DNA of 64,000 nucleotides from Cupriavidus taiwanensis (GTDB taxonomy: Bacteria; Pseudomonadota; Gammaproteobacteria; Burkholderiales; Burkholderiaceae), in NCBI RefSeq assembly GCF_900250075.1, contig NZ_LT977071.1, positions 1,385,298 through 1,449,297 of the forward strand, written 5' to 3'. Below are positions 8,250 to 26,526 of the stretch, piece by piece (positions within the stretch are counted from its first letter, which is position 1; every line of letters starts with the position of its first letter). Under the pieces are notes generated by a model. The model searched no databases, had not been told where the DNA came from, and was given only the letters and a program-made list of their open reading frames with translations. A program made the position numbers and the translations under genes.

Positions 8250-8867
8250 TCAGCCGCCGCCGCGCATGGCCCGCGTCGCCTGTGCCAGCAGGGCCTCGCG
8301 TTCACGCCGGCGCCAGCGCACGCAGCGCCATAGCTCCTCCAGGTAAGGAAGCCCCGCCAGCAGCACCACCGCTACCAGCAGGCTGGCCAGATACGCCGGC
8401 GGCAGCGGCTCGGCCTTCAGCGCCAGCGCCATCCGCGCCGGCTCGGGGCCGCGCCCGAACAAGGCCAGAAACTGGTCCCAGTGCAGCACCACCACATACG
8501 ACGCCGCGGCCAGCGGCAGCACTTCCAGCAGGCTGTGCATGTGCTGCTCGACCGGTGCGATATGGCGGCGCTTGCTGGCGTAATGCACATCCCACCATGC
8601 GGTGAGCTCGTGGATCACCAACGCCGCCAGCACCACCGCGATCAGCAGCGCGTTGACCTCCAGGAACAGCACCAGCAGCAGCGGCAGGCCCACCTCGGCC
8701 AGCATCAGCATGTGCAGCAGCGATTCGGTGACGCCGGCGTTGCGTTCGATCTGGGTGGCCCGGTGGCAGAGCCAGTCGCCCACGCCCGCCAGCAGCCACA
8801 GCGGCACCAGCCCGTACATCAGCACGAGGCGGGCGGCATGTTCGAAGGCAGTAAGGTCGGCCGGCAT
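8250..8867 (-). CDS. Hypothetical multi-pass membrane protein
   Basis: A 205-residue protein with about four to five hydrophobic segments: near residues 12-28 (VLMYGLVPLWLLAGVGDW), 50-68 (MLMLAEVGLPLLLVLFL), 70-88 (NALLIAVVLAALVIHEL), 113-130 (LLEVLPLAAASYVVVLHW) and 158-175 (YLASLLVAVVLLAGLP). It has conserved-looking His and Asp residues in and near the helices (DWLCHRATQIERNAG, HELTAWWDVHYASKRRHI). These polar residues could bind a metal, but this is inference. No family is recognised. It follows the DUF2383 gene by 28 nt on the same strand. Confidence 0.65.
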   Translation of the reverse strand: MPADLTAFEHAARLVLMYGLVPLWLLAGVGDWLCHRATQIERNAGVTESLLHMLMLAEVGLPLLLVLFLEVNALLIAVVLAALVIHELTAWWDVHYASKRRHIAPVEQHMHSLLEVLPLAAASYVVVLHWDQFLALFGRGPEPARMALALKAEPLPPAYLASLLVAVVLLAGLPYLEELWRCVRWRRREREALLAQATRAMRGGG

Positions 8868-8895
8868 GGCAGCGGTATGGCCCGATGCGCGCCGG

Positions 8896-9348
8896 CTACG
8901 GCCGCTCTTGCGGCGCGCGGTACTGCTGCCGCAGCACCCGGAACAGCTCGTGGTTCAACTGCACGCCGCGATACTGCCGGCGCACCACGGCACGCAGGCG
9001 CGAGCCCAGCACATGCATGCGCAGCGCACGCGCATAGCGCCGCTGCACCGCGTGTTCGCGCTTGCTGATGGCCTGCACGATGGAACGGTCGGAGCTGTGC
9101 TTGCCAATCGCCGGTGTCGCCGGGGCCGGGCCGGAAGCCGTCATGGGCAAGGCCTCCGGCACCTCGCCCAGGTCGAGCAGGCACGCCTGCAGCTCATGGG
9201 CGGCCTGCGCGAACGCATTGGCGCGGCTGGTCAGCACCGACTTGAGGTGGGGGTTGGCCGCGGCGGTGGCGGCGCGGCGGCAGCCCAGTTCACCCTCGCG
9301 CGAGGCCGCGATCAGCGCATTGAGCAACAGGATTTTTTTCTTCGCCAT
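8896..9348 (-). CDS. DUF2383 (ferritin-like helical bundle) protein
   Basis: A 150-residue all-helical protein. The first 70 residues fit DUF2383/PA2169-type proteins: LLNALIAASREGELGCRRAA, then HLKSVLTSRANAFAQAAHEL and CLLDLGEVPEA. The C-terminal helix is basic (KREHAVQRRYARALRM, RLRAVVRRQYRGVQ). DUF2383 proteins are predicted four-helix bundles and are often found among stress genes; their activity is not known. The gene lies between two membrane-protein genes on the minus strand, probably one transcript starting near 9760. The ATG has no strong ribosome-binding site, although GCCATGG context and domain start agree. Confidence 0.72.
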   Translation of the reverse strand: MAKKKILLLNALIAASREGELGCRRAATAAANPHLKSVLTSRANAFAQAAHELQACLLDLGEVPEALPMTASGPAPATPAIGKHSSDRSIVQAISKREHAVQRRYARALRMHVLGSRLRAVVRRQYRGVQLNHELFRVLRQQYRAPQERP

Positions 9349-9384
9349 GGCACACCTGCCCTGGTCCGCGGGCGGACCGTGAAG

Positions 9385-9756
9385 TCACCGATCGGAGCCG
9401 GCGGCTGCCGGCGGTTGCGCGTTGGCGCCGGGCATGCGGCGCATGCCGGACTGGTCCAAGGATAGCGGCTGGCCCTGCGTGGCGCCAGTTGCAGCGAAGG
9501 CGTGCTGCGATGCGGCCCGCCACGCCTTGCGCGCCTCGCGCATGCCGCGCAGGTTCATCGCGATCAGGGCCAGCTGCAGCACGATCAGCGCATGGGCGTC
9601 ACCGTGCCAGCCCCATGCAATCCACAGCACGTTGCTGGCCAGGAACACCCAGAAGCCGGCGCGCCGCCGTGTGATCGAGCGCGAGCCGACCAACCACGTC
9701 GCCACTACCGTCACCACCATTGCCGGCCATTGCGCCGCCTCCAGCCACTGATCCAT
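9385..9756 (-). CDS. Small membrane protein (PnuC/SWEET-like appearance)
   Basis: A 123-residue protein with three hydrophobic segments: residues 10-24 (WPAMVVTVVATWLVG), 33-49 (AGFWVFLASNVLWIAWG) and 53-70 (AHALIVLQLALIAMNLRG). The pattern of W-rich middle helix followed by a helix ending in MNLRG resembles PnuC or SemiSWEET half-transporters, but length and motifs do not allow a firm call. The C-terminal 45 residues are soluble and Gln/Pro/Ala-rich. The start is set by AAGGGGACTC directly before the ATG. Its promoter must lie in the 339-nt spacer that it shares with the divergent glgE operon. Confidence 0.65.
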   Translation of the reverse strand: MDQWLEAAQWPAMVVTVVATWLVGSRSITRRRAGFWVFLASNVLWIAWGWHGDAHALIVLQLALIAMNLRGMREARKAWRAASQHAFAATGATQGQPLSLDQSGMRRMPGANAQPPAAAGSDR

Positions 9757-9899
9757 GAGTCCCCTTAGATGGCTTGCCACCGTGCCGGCGATGGCACGCA
9801 TGGGCTCACAGGGGCAAGAACCATACCGGGGAATGCAGCTGCCGGCAGCGCCCGCGCGGCCTTGCGCGATATTTCCATCAACGCGGCGGCCACCAGTAC

Positions 9900-9907
9900 T
9901 TTTTACA
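9900..9907 (+). promoter_or_regulatory. Copy B of the TTTTTACA-type motif, upstream of glgE
   Basis: AGTACTTTTTACAAGCCG sits 190 nt upstream of the glgE start, in the same orientation. CATG follows about 19 nt downstream. It matches copies A, C and D over about 10 of 12 positions. It is the best candidate for a promoter or activator element of the glgE operon, but no -10 hexamer is convincing. Confidence 0.35.
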
Positions 9908-10021
9908 AGCCGTTGCCGAATCGGCACATGCGCCGGCGCGCCGCACGCCCTTGCGGTGCCTCGGCAAACCGCCCCGTCGCCGCGCGCGGGCGCGCTGGCA
10001 CGCACTTCGCATGGCAGAGCC

Positions 10022-10061
10022 ATCCCGGCGGCTGGCCGCAAGGCGCCGCTCCGGGATTTTT
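10022..10061 (+). terminator. Terminator-like hairpin in the glgE leader (possible attenuator)
   Basis: ATCCCGG-CGGC pairs with GCCG-(CT)-CCGGGAT, 11 bp with a 2-nt bulge, and runs straight into TTTTTG. This has the form of an intrinsic terminator. No plus-strand gene ends upstream, since the neighbour at 9385-9756 is divergent. The structure therefore sits in the 5' leader of glgE, 34 nt before the GTG. Premature termination or attenuation is the natural reading, but it is not proved. Confidence 0.55.
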
Positions 10062-10095
10062 GTTGCTCCGACGGAGCGAAACACCGGGAGGACAT

Positions 10096-13539
<3,444 letters not shown>

Positions 13540-13560
13540 CAGGCATACGTGGAGACACGG

Positions 13561-16910
<3,350 letters not shown>

Positions 16911-16914
<4 letters not shown>

Positions 16915-19216
16915 GCCCCCCCGCCAGCACCGGCGGCACTGGCGCCACCACGAGCGCCGGCAAGCAGGCGGGGCAGCTGCCCGGCCATGAACTCGATGCC
17001 CTGCTGGGCGGCCGCCATCCCGATCCGTTCGGCGTGCTGGGACCGCATCCGGATGGCGACGGCACCCTGGTGCGCGCCTGCCTGCCCGGGGCGGCGTCCG
17101 TGCAGCTGGCCGATGCCGGCGGCGCGCCGCTGGCGGAAATGGAGCGGCTGCATGGCGGCGGCGTGTTCGCCGCCCGGCTGCCGGGCGGCACCGGCAGCGG
17201 CAACGGCGCCGCGGCTTACCGCCTGCGCGTGCAATGGTCCGACGGCACTGAGCAGTGCAGCGCCGACCCCTACGCCTTCGGCCTGCTGCTGGGCGAACTG
17301 GACCTGCACCTGATCGCCGAGGGCCGGCACTTCGAGCTGGGCGCCTGCCTGGGCGCGCAATGCCAGCGCGTCGACGGCATCGACGGCGTGCGCTTCGCGG
17401 TGTGGGCGCCCAATGCGCGGCGGGTCTCGGTGATCGCCGACTTCAACGGCTGGCACCCGGCGCGGCATCCGATGCGGCTGCGCCATCCCAGCGGCATCTG
17501 GGAGCTGTTCGTCCCCGCCGCGCTGGGGGCGCAGCCAGGCAGCCGCTACAAGTACGACCTGCTCGACCCGCATGGCACCGAGCTGCCCGACAAGGCCGAC
17601 CCGCTGGCGCTGGCCGCCGAGCCGCCGCCCGCCACCGCGTCGGTCGTGACCGGTCCCGGCCAGGGCGCGCCGCCGTTCACCTGGCACGATGACGACTGGA
17701 TGGCGCGCCGCCGGGAACGCGACCCGTACCGCACGCCGATGTCGGTCTACGAGGTCCACGTGCTGTCGTGGCTGCGCGCGGCCAACGACGCGCAGCACGG
17801 CTGGAACATCCTCGCCGACCGGCTGGTGCCCTACGTGCAGGAGCTGGGCTTCACCCATATCGAGCTGCTGCCCATCACCGAGCACCCGTTCGGCGGCTCG
17901 TGGGGCTACCAGCCGCTGTCGCTGTACGCGCCCACCGCGCGGCTGGGACCGCCGCAGGCCTTTGCCGCCTTTATCGACCGCTGCCACCAGGCCGGCATCG
18001 GCGTGATCCTGGACTGGGTGCCGGCGCACTTCCCCACCGATCCGCACGGGCTGGCGCAGTTCGACGGCACCGCGCTGTACGAGCACCAGGACCCGCGCGA
18101 AGGCTTCCACCAGGACTGGAACACGCTGATCTACAACCTGGGCCGCAACGAAGTGCGCGGCTTCCTGCTGGCCGGCGCGCTGCACTGGCTCGAGCACTTC
18201 CACGCCGACGGCCTGCGCGTCGACGCGGTGGCCTCCATGCTTTACCGGGACTACAGCCGCGAGCCCGGCCAGTGGGTGCCGAACCGTTTCGGCGGCCGCG
18301 AGAACCTTGAGGCGGTGGACTTCCTGCGCGAACTCAACGCGGTGGTCCATGAACGCTGCCCGGGCGCGCTGACCATCGCCGAAGAGTCCACCGCGTGGCC
18401 CGGCGTGACCGCCAGCGTGGCCAGCGGCGGACTCGGCTTCGACTTCAAATGGAATATGGGCTGGATGCACGACACCCTGCACTACCTGGCTCATGAGCCG
18501 ATCCACCGCGCCTGGCACCACCAGAACATGACCTTCGGCCTGGTCTATGCCTGGTCCGAAGCCTTCGTGCTGCCGCTGTCGCACGATGAGGTGGTGCACG
18601 GCAAAGGCTCGATGATCGGCAAGGTGCCGGGCGACGAGTGGCAGCGCTTTGCCGGCCTGCGCGCCTATTACGGCTTCATGTGGGCGCATCCCGGCAAGAA
18701 GCTGCTGTTCATGGGCGGCGAGCTGGCGCAGTGGCAGGAATGGAACCACGACGCCGAACTCGACTGGCCGCTGCTGGACCAGCCCCTGCACCGCGGCATG
18801 CACACGCTGGTGCGCGACCTGAACCGGCTCTATCGCGAACTGCCCGCGCTGCACGCGCTTGACCACAGTCCCGAAGGCTTCCAGTGGGTGGTCGGCGACG
18901 ACAACCACAACAGCGTGTTCGCATGGCTGCGCCGCGCGGGAGCGGACAGTCGCGAAGTGGTGCTGGCGGTGGTCAACATGACGCCGGTGCCGCGCCAGGG
19001 CTACCGTGTCGGCGTGCCCTGTGCCGGCACGTGGCGGGAATGCCTGAATACCGATGCCGCGATCTATGGCGGCAGCAACGTCGGCAACGGCGGCGCCGTG
19101 ATGGCCATCGACGTGCCTTCGCACGGGCAGCCGGCTTCGCTGGCGCTGACGCTGCCGCCGCTGGCCACGCTGGTGCTGCGCTTCGACCAGGGTGACGGCA
19201 GCGAAGGCGCCGCGAC

Positions 19217-19220
<4 letters not shown>
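16911..19220 (+). CDS. glgB: GlgB: 1,4-alpha-glucan branching enzyme
   Basis: A 769-residue GH13_9 branching enzyme that introduces alpha-1,6 branches into the linear glucan made by GlgE. Two N-terminal CBM48-like modules come first: the first holds [16 protein letters not shown], the second [18 protein letters not shown]. The barrel carries nucleophile Asp438 ([12 protein letters not shown]), acid/base Glu491 ([11 protein letters not shown]) and Asp559 ([15 protein letters not shown]). Length is close to the long, two-module form (about 730). The start overlaps the treS stop by ATGA, so translation is coupled. The stop overlaps glgX likewise. The first 25 residues are Gly/Thr/Ala-rich and probably flexible. 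Confidence 0.95.
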
Positions 19221-21408
<2,188 letters not shown>

Positions 21409-21412
<4 letters not shown>

Positions 21413-23673
21413 GCCGCGCTGGCGCGCCCTCGCCGCTGCAGGCGCTGGCGCTGCGCGCCGGACTGCAGCCGCACTGGACCGATGCCTGGGACCAGCCGCG
21501 CGAGGTCGGCGACGCGGCCTTGCGGCGCGTGCTGGAAGGACTGGGCCTGCCGTGCGGCAGCCCCGGCCAGTGCGCCGCCTCGCATGCGTGGCTGGCCGCC
21601 GACGACGCGGCGCATGCGCTGCCGCCGCTGCTGACTGCGGAGCGCGGCCAGCCGGTCGCGGTGCCGTGGCCGCATACCGTGCCGCAGCGGGCCTACCGGG
21701 TGACGCTGGAAGACGGCGCGATCATCGCCGGCACCGCGGTGCGCGGCGCGGGTGCCGACGCCACGCTGATGCAATTGCCCGCCATCGACGTCTGCGGCTA
21801 CCACCGGCTGGACCTCGGCGATGCCCATGCCACGCTGGCGGTGGCGCCGCGGCGCTGCTACGGCGTCGCCGACGCGCTGCGGCATGCCGGCCGGGCCAAG
21901 GAGAGCAACGGCGAAGGCGCGCGCACGCCACCATGGGGCCTGGCGGTGCAGCTCTACAGCCTGCGCCGCGGCGCGCCGTGCGGCATGGGAGACCTGACCG
22001 CGCTGGCCGAAGGCTGCGCCAGCGCCGCGCGCGCCGGCGCGGACGCCATCGCCATCAACCCGCTGCATGCGCCCTTCGCCGCGCTGCCCGAGCGCTACAG
22101 CCCGTATGCGCCGTCCAGCCGGCTGTTCCTGAACCCGCTCTATGCCGACCCGGCCACGGTGTTCGGCCAGGCCGCGGTGGACGCCGCCATCGCCGGACTG
22201 GGCGCGGGCGACACGCTGCAGGCGCTCGACGCCCGCGGCGAGATCGACTGGATCGCGCTGGCGCCGCTGCGCTACGCCATCCTGCGCTGGCTTTGGCAGC
22301 GGCGCGAGACCCTGCTGCCGCGGGCGGCGCTGGACAGCTATGCCGCCTTCCGCGCGCGCGGCGGCACCGCGCTGCATGCACATGCCTGCTATGAGGCAAT
22401 CCAGGCCTGCCGGCTCGGCGACAGCGCCAACGGCAACCACCAGCAGGCCGCGCCGGACTGGCGCTGCTGGCCGGTCACGCTGCGCTCCCCGGCCGCTGCA
22501 GCGGTGGCCGCCTTCGCGCAGGCTAACGCAGACGAGGTGGGCTTCCACGCCTTCCTGCAATGGCTGGCCGACGATGGCCTGGCGCGGGCGCAGCGCGCGG
22601 CGCGGGACGCCGGCATGGCCATCGGCATCATCCGCGACCTTGCCGTCGGCGCCGACCCCGGCGGCAGCCAGGCCTGGACGCGACAGCCGGAAACCCTGGC
22701 CAACTTCCATGCCGGCGCGCCGCCGGACCTGTACAACCCGCTCGGGCAGGACTGGGGCGTGGCGGTGTTCTCGCCGCGCGGGCTGCGCCGGCACGGCTAC
22801 GCGGCGTTCCTGGAGATGCTGCGCGCCAACCTGTCGCACGCCGGCGGACTGCGCATCGACCACGTGCTGGGCCTGGCGCGCATGTGGCTGGTGCCGGCCG
22901 GCGCGCCTGCCAGCGACGGCGCCTACCTGCGCTATCCGCTGCAGGACTTGCTGCGGCTGGTGGCGCTGGAGTCGTGGCGCCATCGCGCCATCATCATCGG
23001 CGAGAACCTCGGCACGGTGCCGCCCGAGCTGAATGCGGCGCTGTCGGCGCGCGGCGTGCTGGGCATCGACGTGCTGTGGTTCCAGCGCGAGGCGCAGGCG
23101 CAGGACATTGCGCAGGACCAGGCTCAGGACGAGGCCACCGAAGAAGCCGGCGACCCGGCCGGCCAGGAAGCGCAGCCAGCGGCCTTCCTGCCACCGCAAG
23201 ACTGGCCCGCCGATGCCGTCGCCACCACCACCACGCACGACCTGCCCACCGTCGCCGGCTGGTGGGCCGGCCAGGACCTGGCGTGGCGCGACCGGCTGCA
23301 GCTGCTGGCGCCCGGCGAAACCCTGGCGCAGGCCCAGGCTGGCCGCGCGCGCGAGCGTGGAGCGCTCTGGCAGGCCTTGTGCAATGCCGGGCTATGCAGC
23401 GGCGCCGTGCCCGCGCCCGACCACGCCCCGCTGGACGCGGTGCTGGCCTGGCTGGGCACGGCGCGCACCGCGATGCGGCTGCTGCCGGTGGAAGACCTGC
23501 TCGGCCTGGCCGAGCAGCCCAACCTGCCCGGCACCACCAGCGGCCATCCCAACTGGCAGCGCCGGCTCGATACCGAGGTGCGTGCGTGGTTCGGCACCCC
23601 GGCGCTGCGCGCGCGCGCCGACGCATGGCGAGGCATCCGCCCCGGCGCACGCCATCCGCCGGAGCAGCCATGA
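21409..23673 (+). CDS. malQ: MalQ: 4-alpha-glucanotransferase
   Basis: A 754-residue GH77 amylomaltase that shuffles alpha-1,4-glucan segments. Motifs: WGLAVQLYSLRRG, NPLHAPFAALPERYSPYAPSS, nucleophile Asp484 in LRIDHVLGLARMW, acid/base Glu532 in IIIGENLGTVPPEL, and third Asp in TTTHDLPTVAGWWAGQD. GENLG replaces the more frequent AEDLG. An insertion of about 35 residues, rich in Ala/Gln/Asp/Glu (near 561-595), sits between the second and third catalytic regions and looks disordered. The start overlaps glgX by ATGA. This is the last gene of the tightly coupled run; a 120-nt gap separates it from glgP. Confidence 0.93.
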
Positions 23674-23793
23674 GGGCTACACGCCCCACCGCACCCACCA
23701 GTGTGCTGTGTCCGAAACCGCCCTCCGCATCGATCGTGCAATCGCCTTTCGATCCGCTAAGCTTGACCCACCCCCACGCGCAGGAGCCCCGCC

Positions 23794-26337
23794 ATGAACG
23801 AAGCCATCCGGCCCGAGCATGCCGATGACACCCGCACCGCACTGTCCGGCGCCAGCCTGCGCCAGGCCTTTCTCGACCACCTGTTCCATACCCAGGGCAA
23901 GCTGCCCGGCCACGCCAGCGAGAACGACCTTTACCAGGCCGCCGCGCATACCGTGCGCGACCGCCTGGTGCAGCGCTGGATCAGCACCGCCGAAGCCTAC
24001 CTGGGCCAGCCCTCGCGCACGGTGGCCTACCTGTCCGCCGAATTCCTGATGGGCCCGCACCTGGGCAACAACCTGATCAACCTGGGCATCTTCGAAGAGG
24101 TCTGCGAGGCCATGGAGGAGGCCGGCCTCGACCTTGCCCGCATCCTCGACCAGGAAGTCGAGCCGGGGCTGGGCAACGGCGGCCTGGGCCGGCTGGCGGC
24201 GTGCTTCATGGATTCGCTGGCGACGATGGAGATTCCCGCGCTGGGCTACGGCATCCGCTACGAGTACGGCATCTTCCAGCAGACCATCATGGACGGCATG
24301 CAGGTCGAAAAGACCGATACCTGGCTGCGCAACGGCAACCCGTGGGAAATCCAGCGCTCGGAATGGGCGGTGCAGGTGCGCCTGGGCGGGCACACCGAGC
24401 ACTACACCGACGACCGCGGCCACTACCGTGTGCGCTGGGTGCCGGCCAAGACCGTGGTCGGCGTGCCGTTCGATTCGCCGATCCTGGGCTACCGCGTCAA
24501 CACCGTGAACACGCTGCGACTGTGGCGCGCGGACGCAACCGAGGCGTTCGACTTCCACACCTTCAACCGCGGCGACTACCTTGGCGCCGTCAGCAAGAAG
24601 GTGACCTCCGAGAACCTGACCAAGGTGCTCTACCCCAACGACGAAACCACGCAGGGCAAGGAACTGCGGCTCGAGCAGCAGTATTTCTTCGTTGCCTGCT
24701 CGCTGCAGGACATGCTGCGGCTGCTCGCGGTCGACGGCATCCCGGTGACGCGCTTCCACGAGAAGTTCGCGGTGCAGCTCAATGACACCCACCCCGCCGT
24801 GGGCATTGCCGAACTGATGCGGCTGCTGGTCGACGAGCACGACCTGCCCTGGAACGAGGCCTGGCACATCACCCAGAACGCCTTCGCCTACACCAACCAC
24901 ACGCTGCTGCCCGAGGCGCTGGAGCAGTGGCCGCTGCCGCTGTTCGGGCGGGTGCTGCCGCGCCACCTCGAGATCATCCTGGAGATCAACGCGCGCTTCC
25001 TGGACGAGGTGCGGATCCGCTTCTACGGCGACGAATCGCGGCTGGCGCGGCTGTCGCTGATCGACGAGCATGGCCAGCGGCATGTGCGCATGGCCAACCT
25101 GGCGTGCGTCGGCAGCCATGCCGTCAATGGCGTGGCCGAGCTGCACTCGCGCCTGATGCGCGAGGATGTGCTCAAGGACTTCTACGAGATGTGGCCCGAG
25201 AAGTTCACCAGCATCACCAACGGCGTGACGCCGCGGCGCTGGCTGGCGCTGTCCAACCCGCGCCTGACGCGGCTGGTATCGGACGCGATCGGCGATGGCT
25301 GGATCTCGGACCTCGAGCAGCTGCGCGCGCTGGAGCCCTATGCCGACGACGCCGGCTTCCGCGACTCGTGGCAGTCCGCGCGGCTGGCCAACAAGACCGA
25401 CCTGGCGCAACTGGTGCGCGACACCACCGGCGTGGTGATCGACCCGTCGTCAATGTTCGACGTGATGGTCAAGCGCATCCACGAATACAAGCGCCAGCAC
25501 CTGGCGGTGCTGCATGTGATTGCGCTGTACCACCGCATCAAGTCCGACCCGGGCGCGCAGGTCCAGCCGCGCACCTTCCTGTTCGGCGGCAAGGCCGCGC
25601 CCGGCTACGCCTATGCCAAGCTGATGATCCGCTTCATCACCTCGGTGGCCGACGTGGTCAACCGCGACCCGCAGGTGCGCGACCGGCTCAAGGTGGTGTT
25701 CCTGCCCAACTTCAACGTCACCTACGGCCAGCGCATCTACCCGGCGGCGGACCTGGCCGAGCAGATCTCGCTGGCCGGCAAGGAAGCCTCGGGCACCGGC
25801 AACATGAAGTTCGCGATGAACGGCGCGCTGAACATCGGCACCATGGACGGCGCCAATATCGAACTGCGCGAAGCGGTGGGCCATGACAACTTCTTCCCGT
25901 TCGGCCTGACCGCGCCCGAGGTCTATGCGCTGCGCGACAGCGGCTACGACCCGGCGGCGTATTACCACAGCAACCCGCAGCTGCGCGCGGTGATCGACCT
26001 GGTGCAGCAGGGCTTCTTCTCGCGCGGCGAGCCCGGCCTGTTCCGCCCGTTGTTCGAGCCGCAGCAAGGGCACGACCCCTACCTGCTGATGGCGGATTTC
26101 GCCGCCTATATCGATTGCCAGCAGCAGGTGTCGGCCGCGTATGCCGACCAGGCCCGCTGGCAGCGCATGTCGGTGCTGTCGTGCGCGCGCTCGGGGCGCT
26201 TTTCGTCGGACCGGGCCATCCGCGAATACTGCGAGCGCGTCTGGCATGTCGGGCCGGTGCCGGTGCGGCTGCTGCACCGCGCCAGCGGCGCGCCCTGGCA
26301 GGTGGAAGCGGGCGCGAGCGGGCCGCGCGCGGCCTGA
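23794..26337 (+). CDS. glgP: GlgP: glycogen/maltodextrin phosphorylase
   Basis: An 847-residue GT35 enzyme that releases glucose 1-phosphate from alpha-1,4-glucan chain ends using PLP and phosphate. Family landmarks: YLSAEFLMGPHLGNNLINLG, GNGGLGRLAACFMDSL, the substrate loop NDTHPAVGIAELMR, and the PLP lysine Lys672 in GTGNMKFAMNGALNIGTMDG. Full length with no gaps. The ATG follows AGGAGCCCCGCC. The 120-nt gap after malQ leaves room for its own promoter. A 9-bp GC hairpin follows at 26411. It is unusual in sitting inside a GlgE-type cluster between malQ and treZ, so the block holds both synthetic and degradative enzymes. Confidence 0.95.
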   Translation: MNEAIRPEHADDTRTALSGASLRQAFLDHLFHTQGKLPGHASENDLYQAAAHTVRDRLVQRWISTAEAYLGQPSRTVAYLSAEFLMGPHLGNNLINLGIFEEVCEAMEEAGLDLARILDQEVEPGLGNGGLGRLAACFMDSLATMEIPALGYGIRYEYGIFQQTIMDGMQVEKTDTWLRNGNPWEIQRSEWAVQVRLGGHTEHYTDDRGHYRVRWVPAKTVVGVPFDSPILGYRVNTVNTLRLWRADATEAFDFHTFNRGDYLGAVSKKVTSENLTKVLYPNDETTQGKELRLEQQYFFVACSLQDMLRLLAVDGIPVTRFHEKFAVQLNDTHPAVGIAELMRLLVDEHDLPWNEAWHITQNAFAYTNHTLLPEALEQWPLPLFGRVLPRHLEIILEINARFLDEVRIRFYGDESRLARLSLIDEHGQRHVRMANLACVGSHAVNGVAELHSRLMREDVLKDFYEMWPEKFTSITNGVTPRRWLALSNPRLTRLVSDAIGDGWISDLEQLRALEPYADDAGFRDSWQSARLANKTDLAQLVRDTTGVVIDPSSMFDVMVKRIHEYKRQHLAVLHVIALYHRIKSDPGAQVQPRTFLFGGKAAPGYAYAKLMIRFITSVADVVNRDPQVRDRLKVVFLPNFNVTYGQRIYPAADLAEQISLAGKEASGTGNMKFAMNGALNIGTMDGANIELREAVGHDNFFPFGLTAPEVYALRDSGYDPAAYYHSNPQLRAVIDLVQQGFFSRGEPGLFRPLFEPQQGHDPYLLMADFAAYIDCQQQVSAAYADQARWQRMSVLSCARSGRFSSDRAIREYCERVWHVGPVPVRLLHRASGAPWQVEAGASGPRAA

Positions 26338-26387
26338 GGCGCGCAACAGTTGCCTGCGCCGATGGCATGTGCGAAGGCGCAGGGTAG

Positions 26388-26395
26388 TTTCTACA
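26388..26395 (+). promoter_or_regulatory. Copy C of the TTTTTACA-type motif, upstream of treZ
   Basis: GGTAGTTTCTACAACGCC lies 51 nt after the glgP stop and about 132 nt before the treZ start, in the treZ orientation. It shares GTAGTTT-TACA with copy D and differs by one base in the T run. It is followed, as at glgE, by a GC hairpin before the gene. Confidence 0.35.
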
Positions 26396-26410
26396 ACGCC
26401 ACAGGTAACA

Positions 26411-26439
26411 AAGCCCGCGCCGCGCTGCGCCGCGGGCTT
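26411..26439 (+). terminator. GC hairpin between glgP and treZ
   Basis: AAGCCCGCG and CGCGGGCTT make a perfect 9-bp stem with an 11-nt loop. No T run follows. It may terminate glgP transcripts weakly. Because motif copy C lies upstream of it, it may also be a structure in the treZ leader. Confidence 0.5.
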
Positions 26440-26526
26440 GCCGGTGGCGCCGCGAATGCGCCCTTCTGCTGGCATGGAGTTCGCATTGCGCAAGGACCCC
26501 ATTCCCCCAGAAGGCAGGAGCCGAAT

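Larger units (their letters stand above)
9757..10095. promoter_or_regulatory. Divergent spacer and leader of the glgE operon
   Basis: The 339-nt spacer serves a minus-strand gene and the glgE operon. It contains motif copy B (TTTTTACA at 9900-9907) and a terminator-like hairpin at 10022-10061. A short inverted repeat (GCTCC-GAC-GGAGC) follows, then the glgE ribosome-binding site GGGAGGA. The glgE frame stays open through the spacer, but the protein-like conservation begins at the GTG at 10096. Confidence 0.55.

Noticed and set aside
9769..10095. In-frame extension of glgE upstream to 9769
   Set aside because: The added residues are Arg/Ala/Pro-rich without family similarity and cover the terminator-like hairpin. 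The GTG at 10096 has a good GGGAGGA site, so it is preferred.
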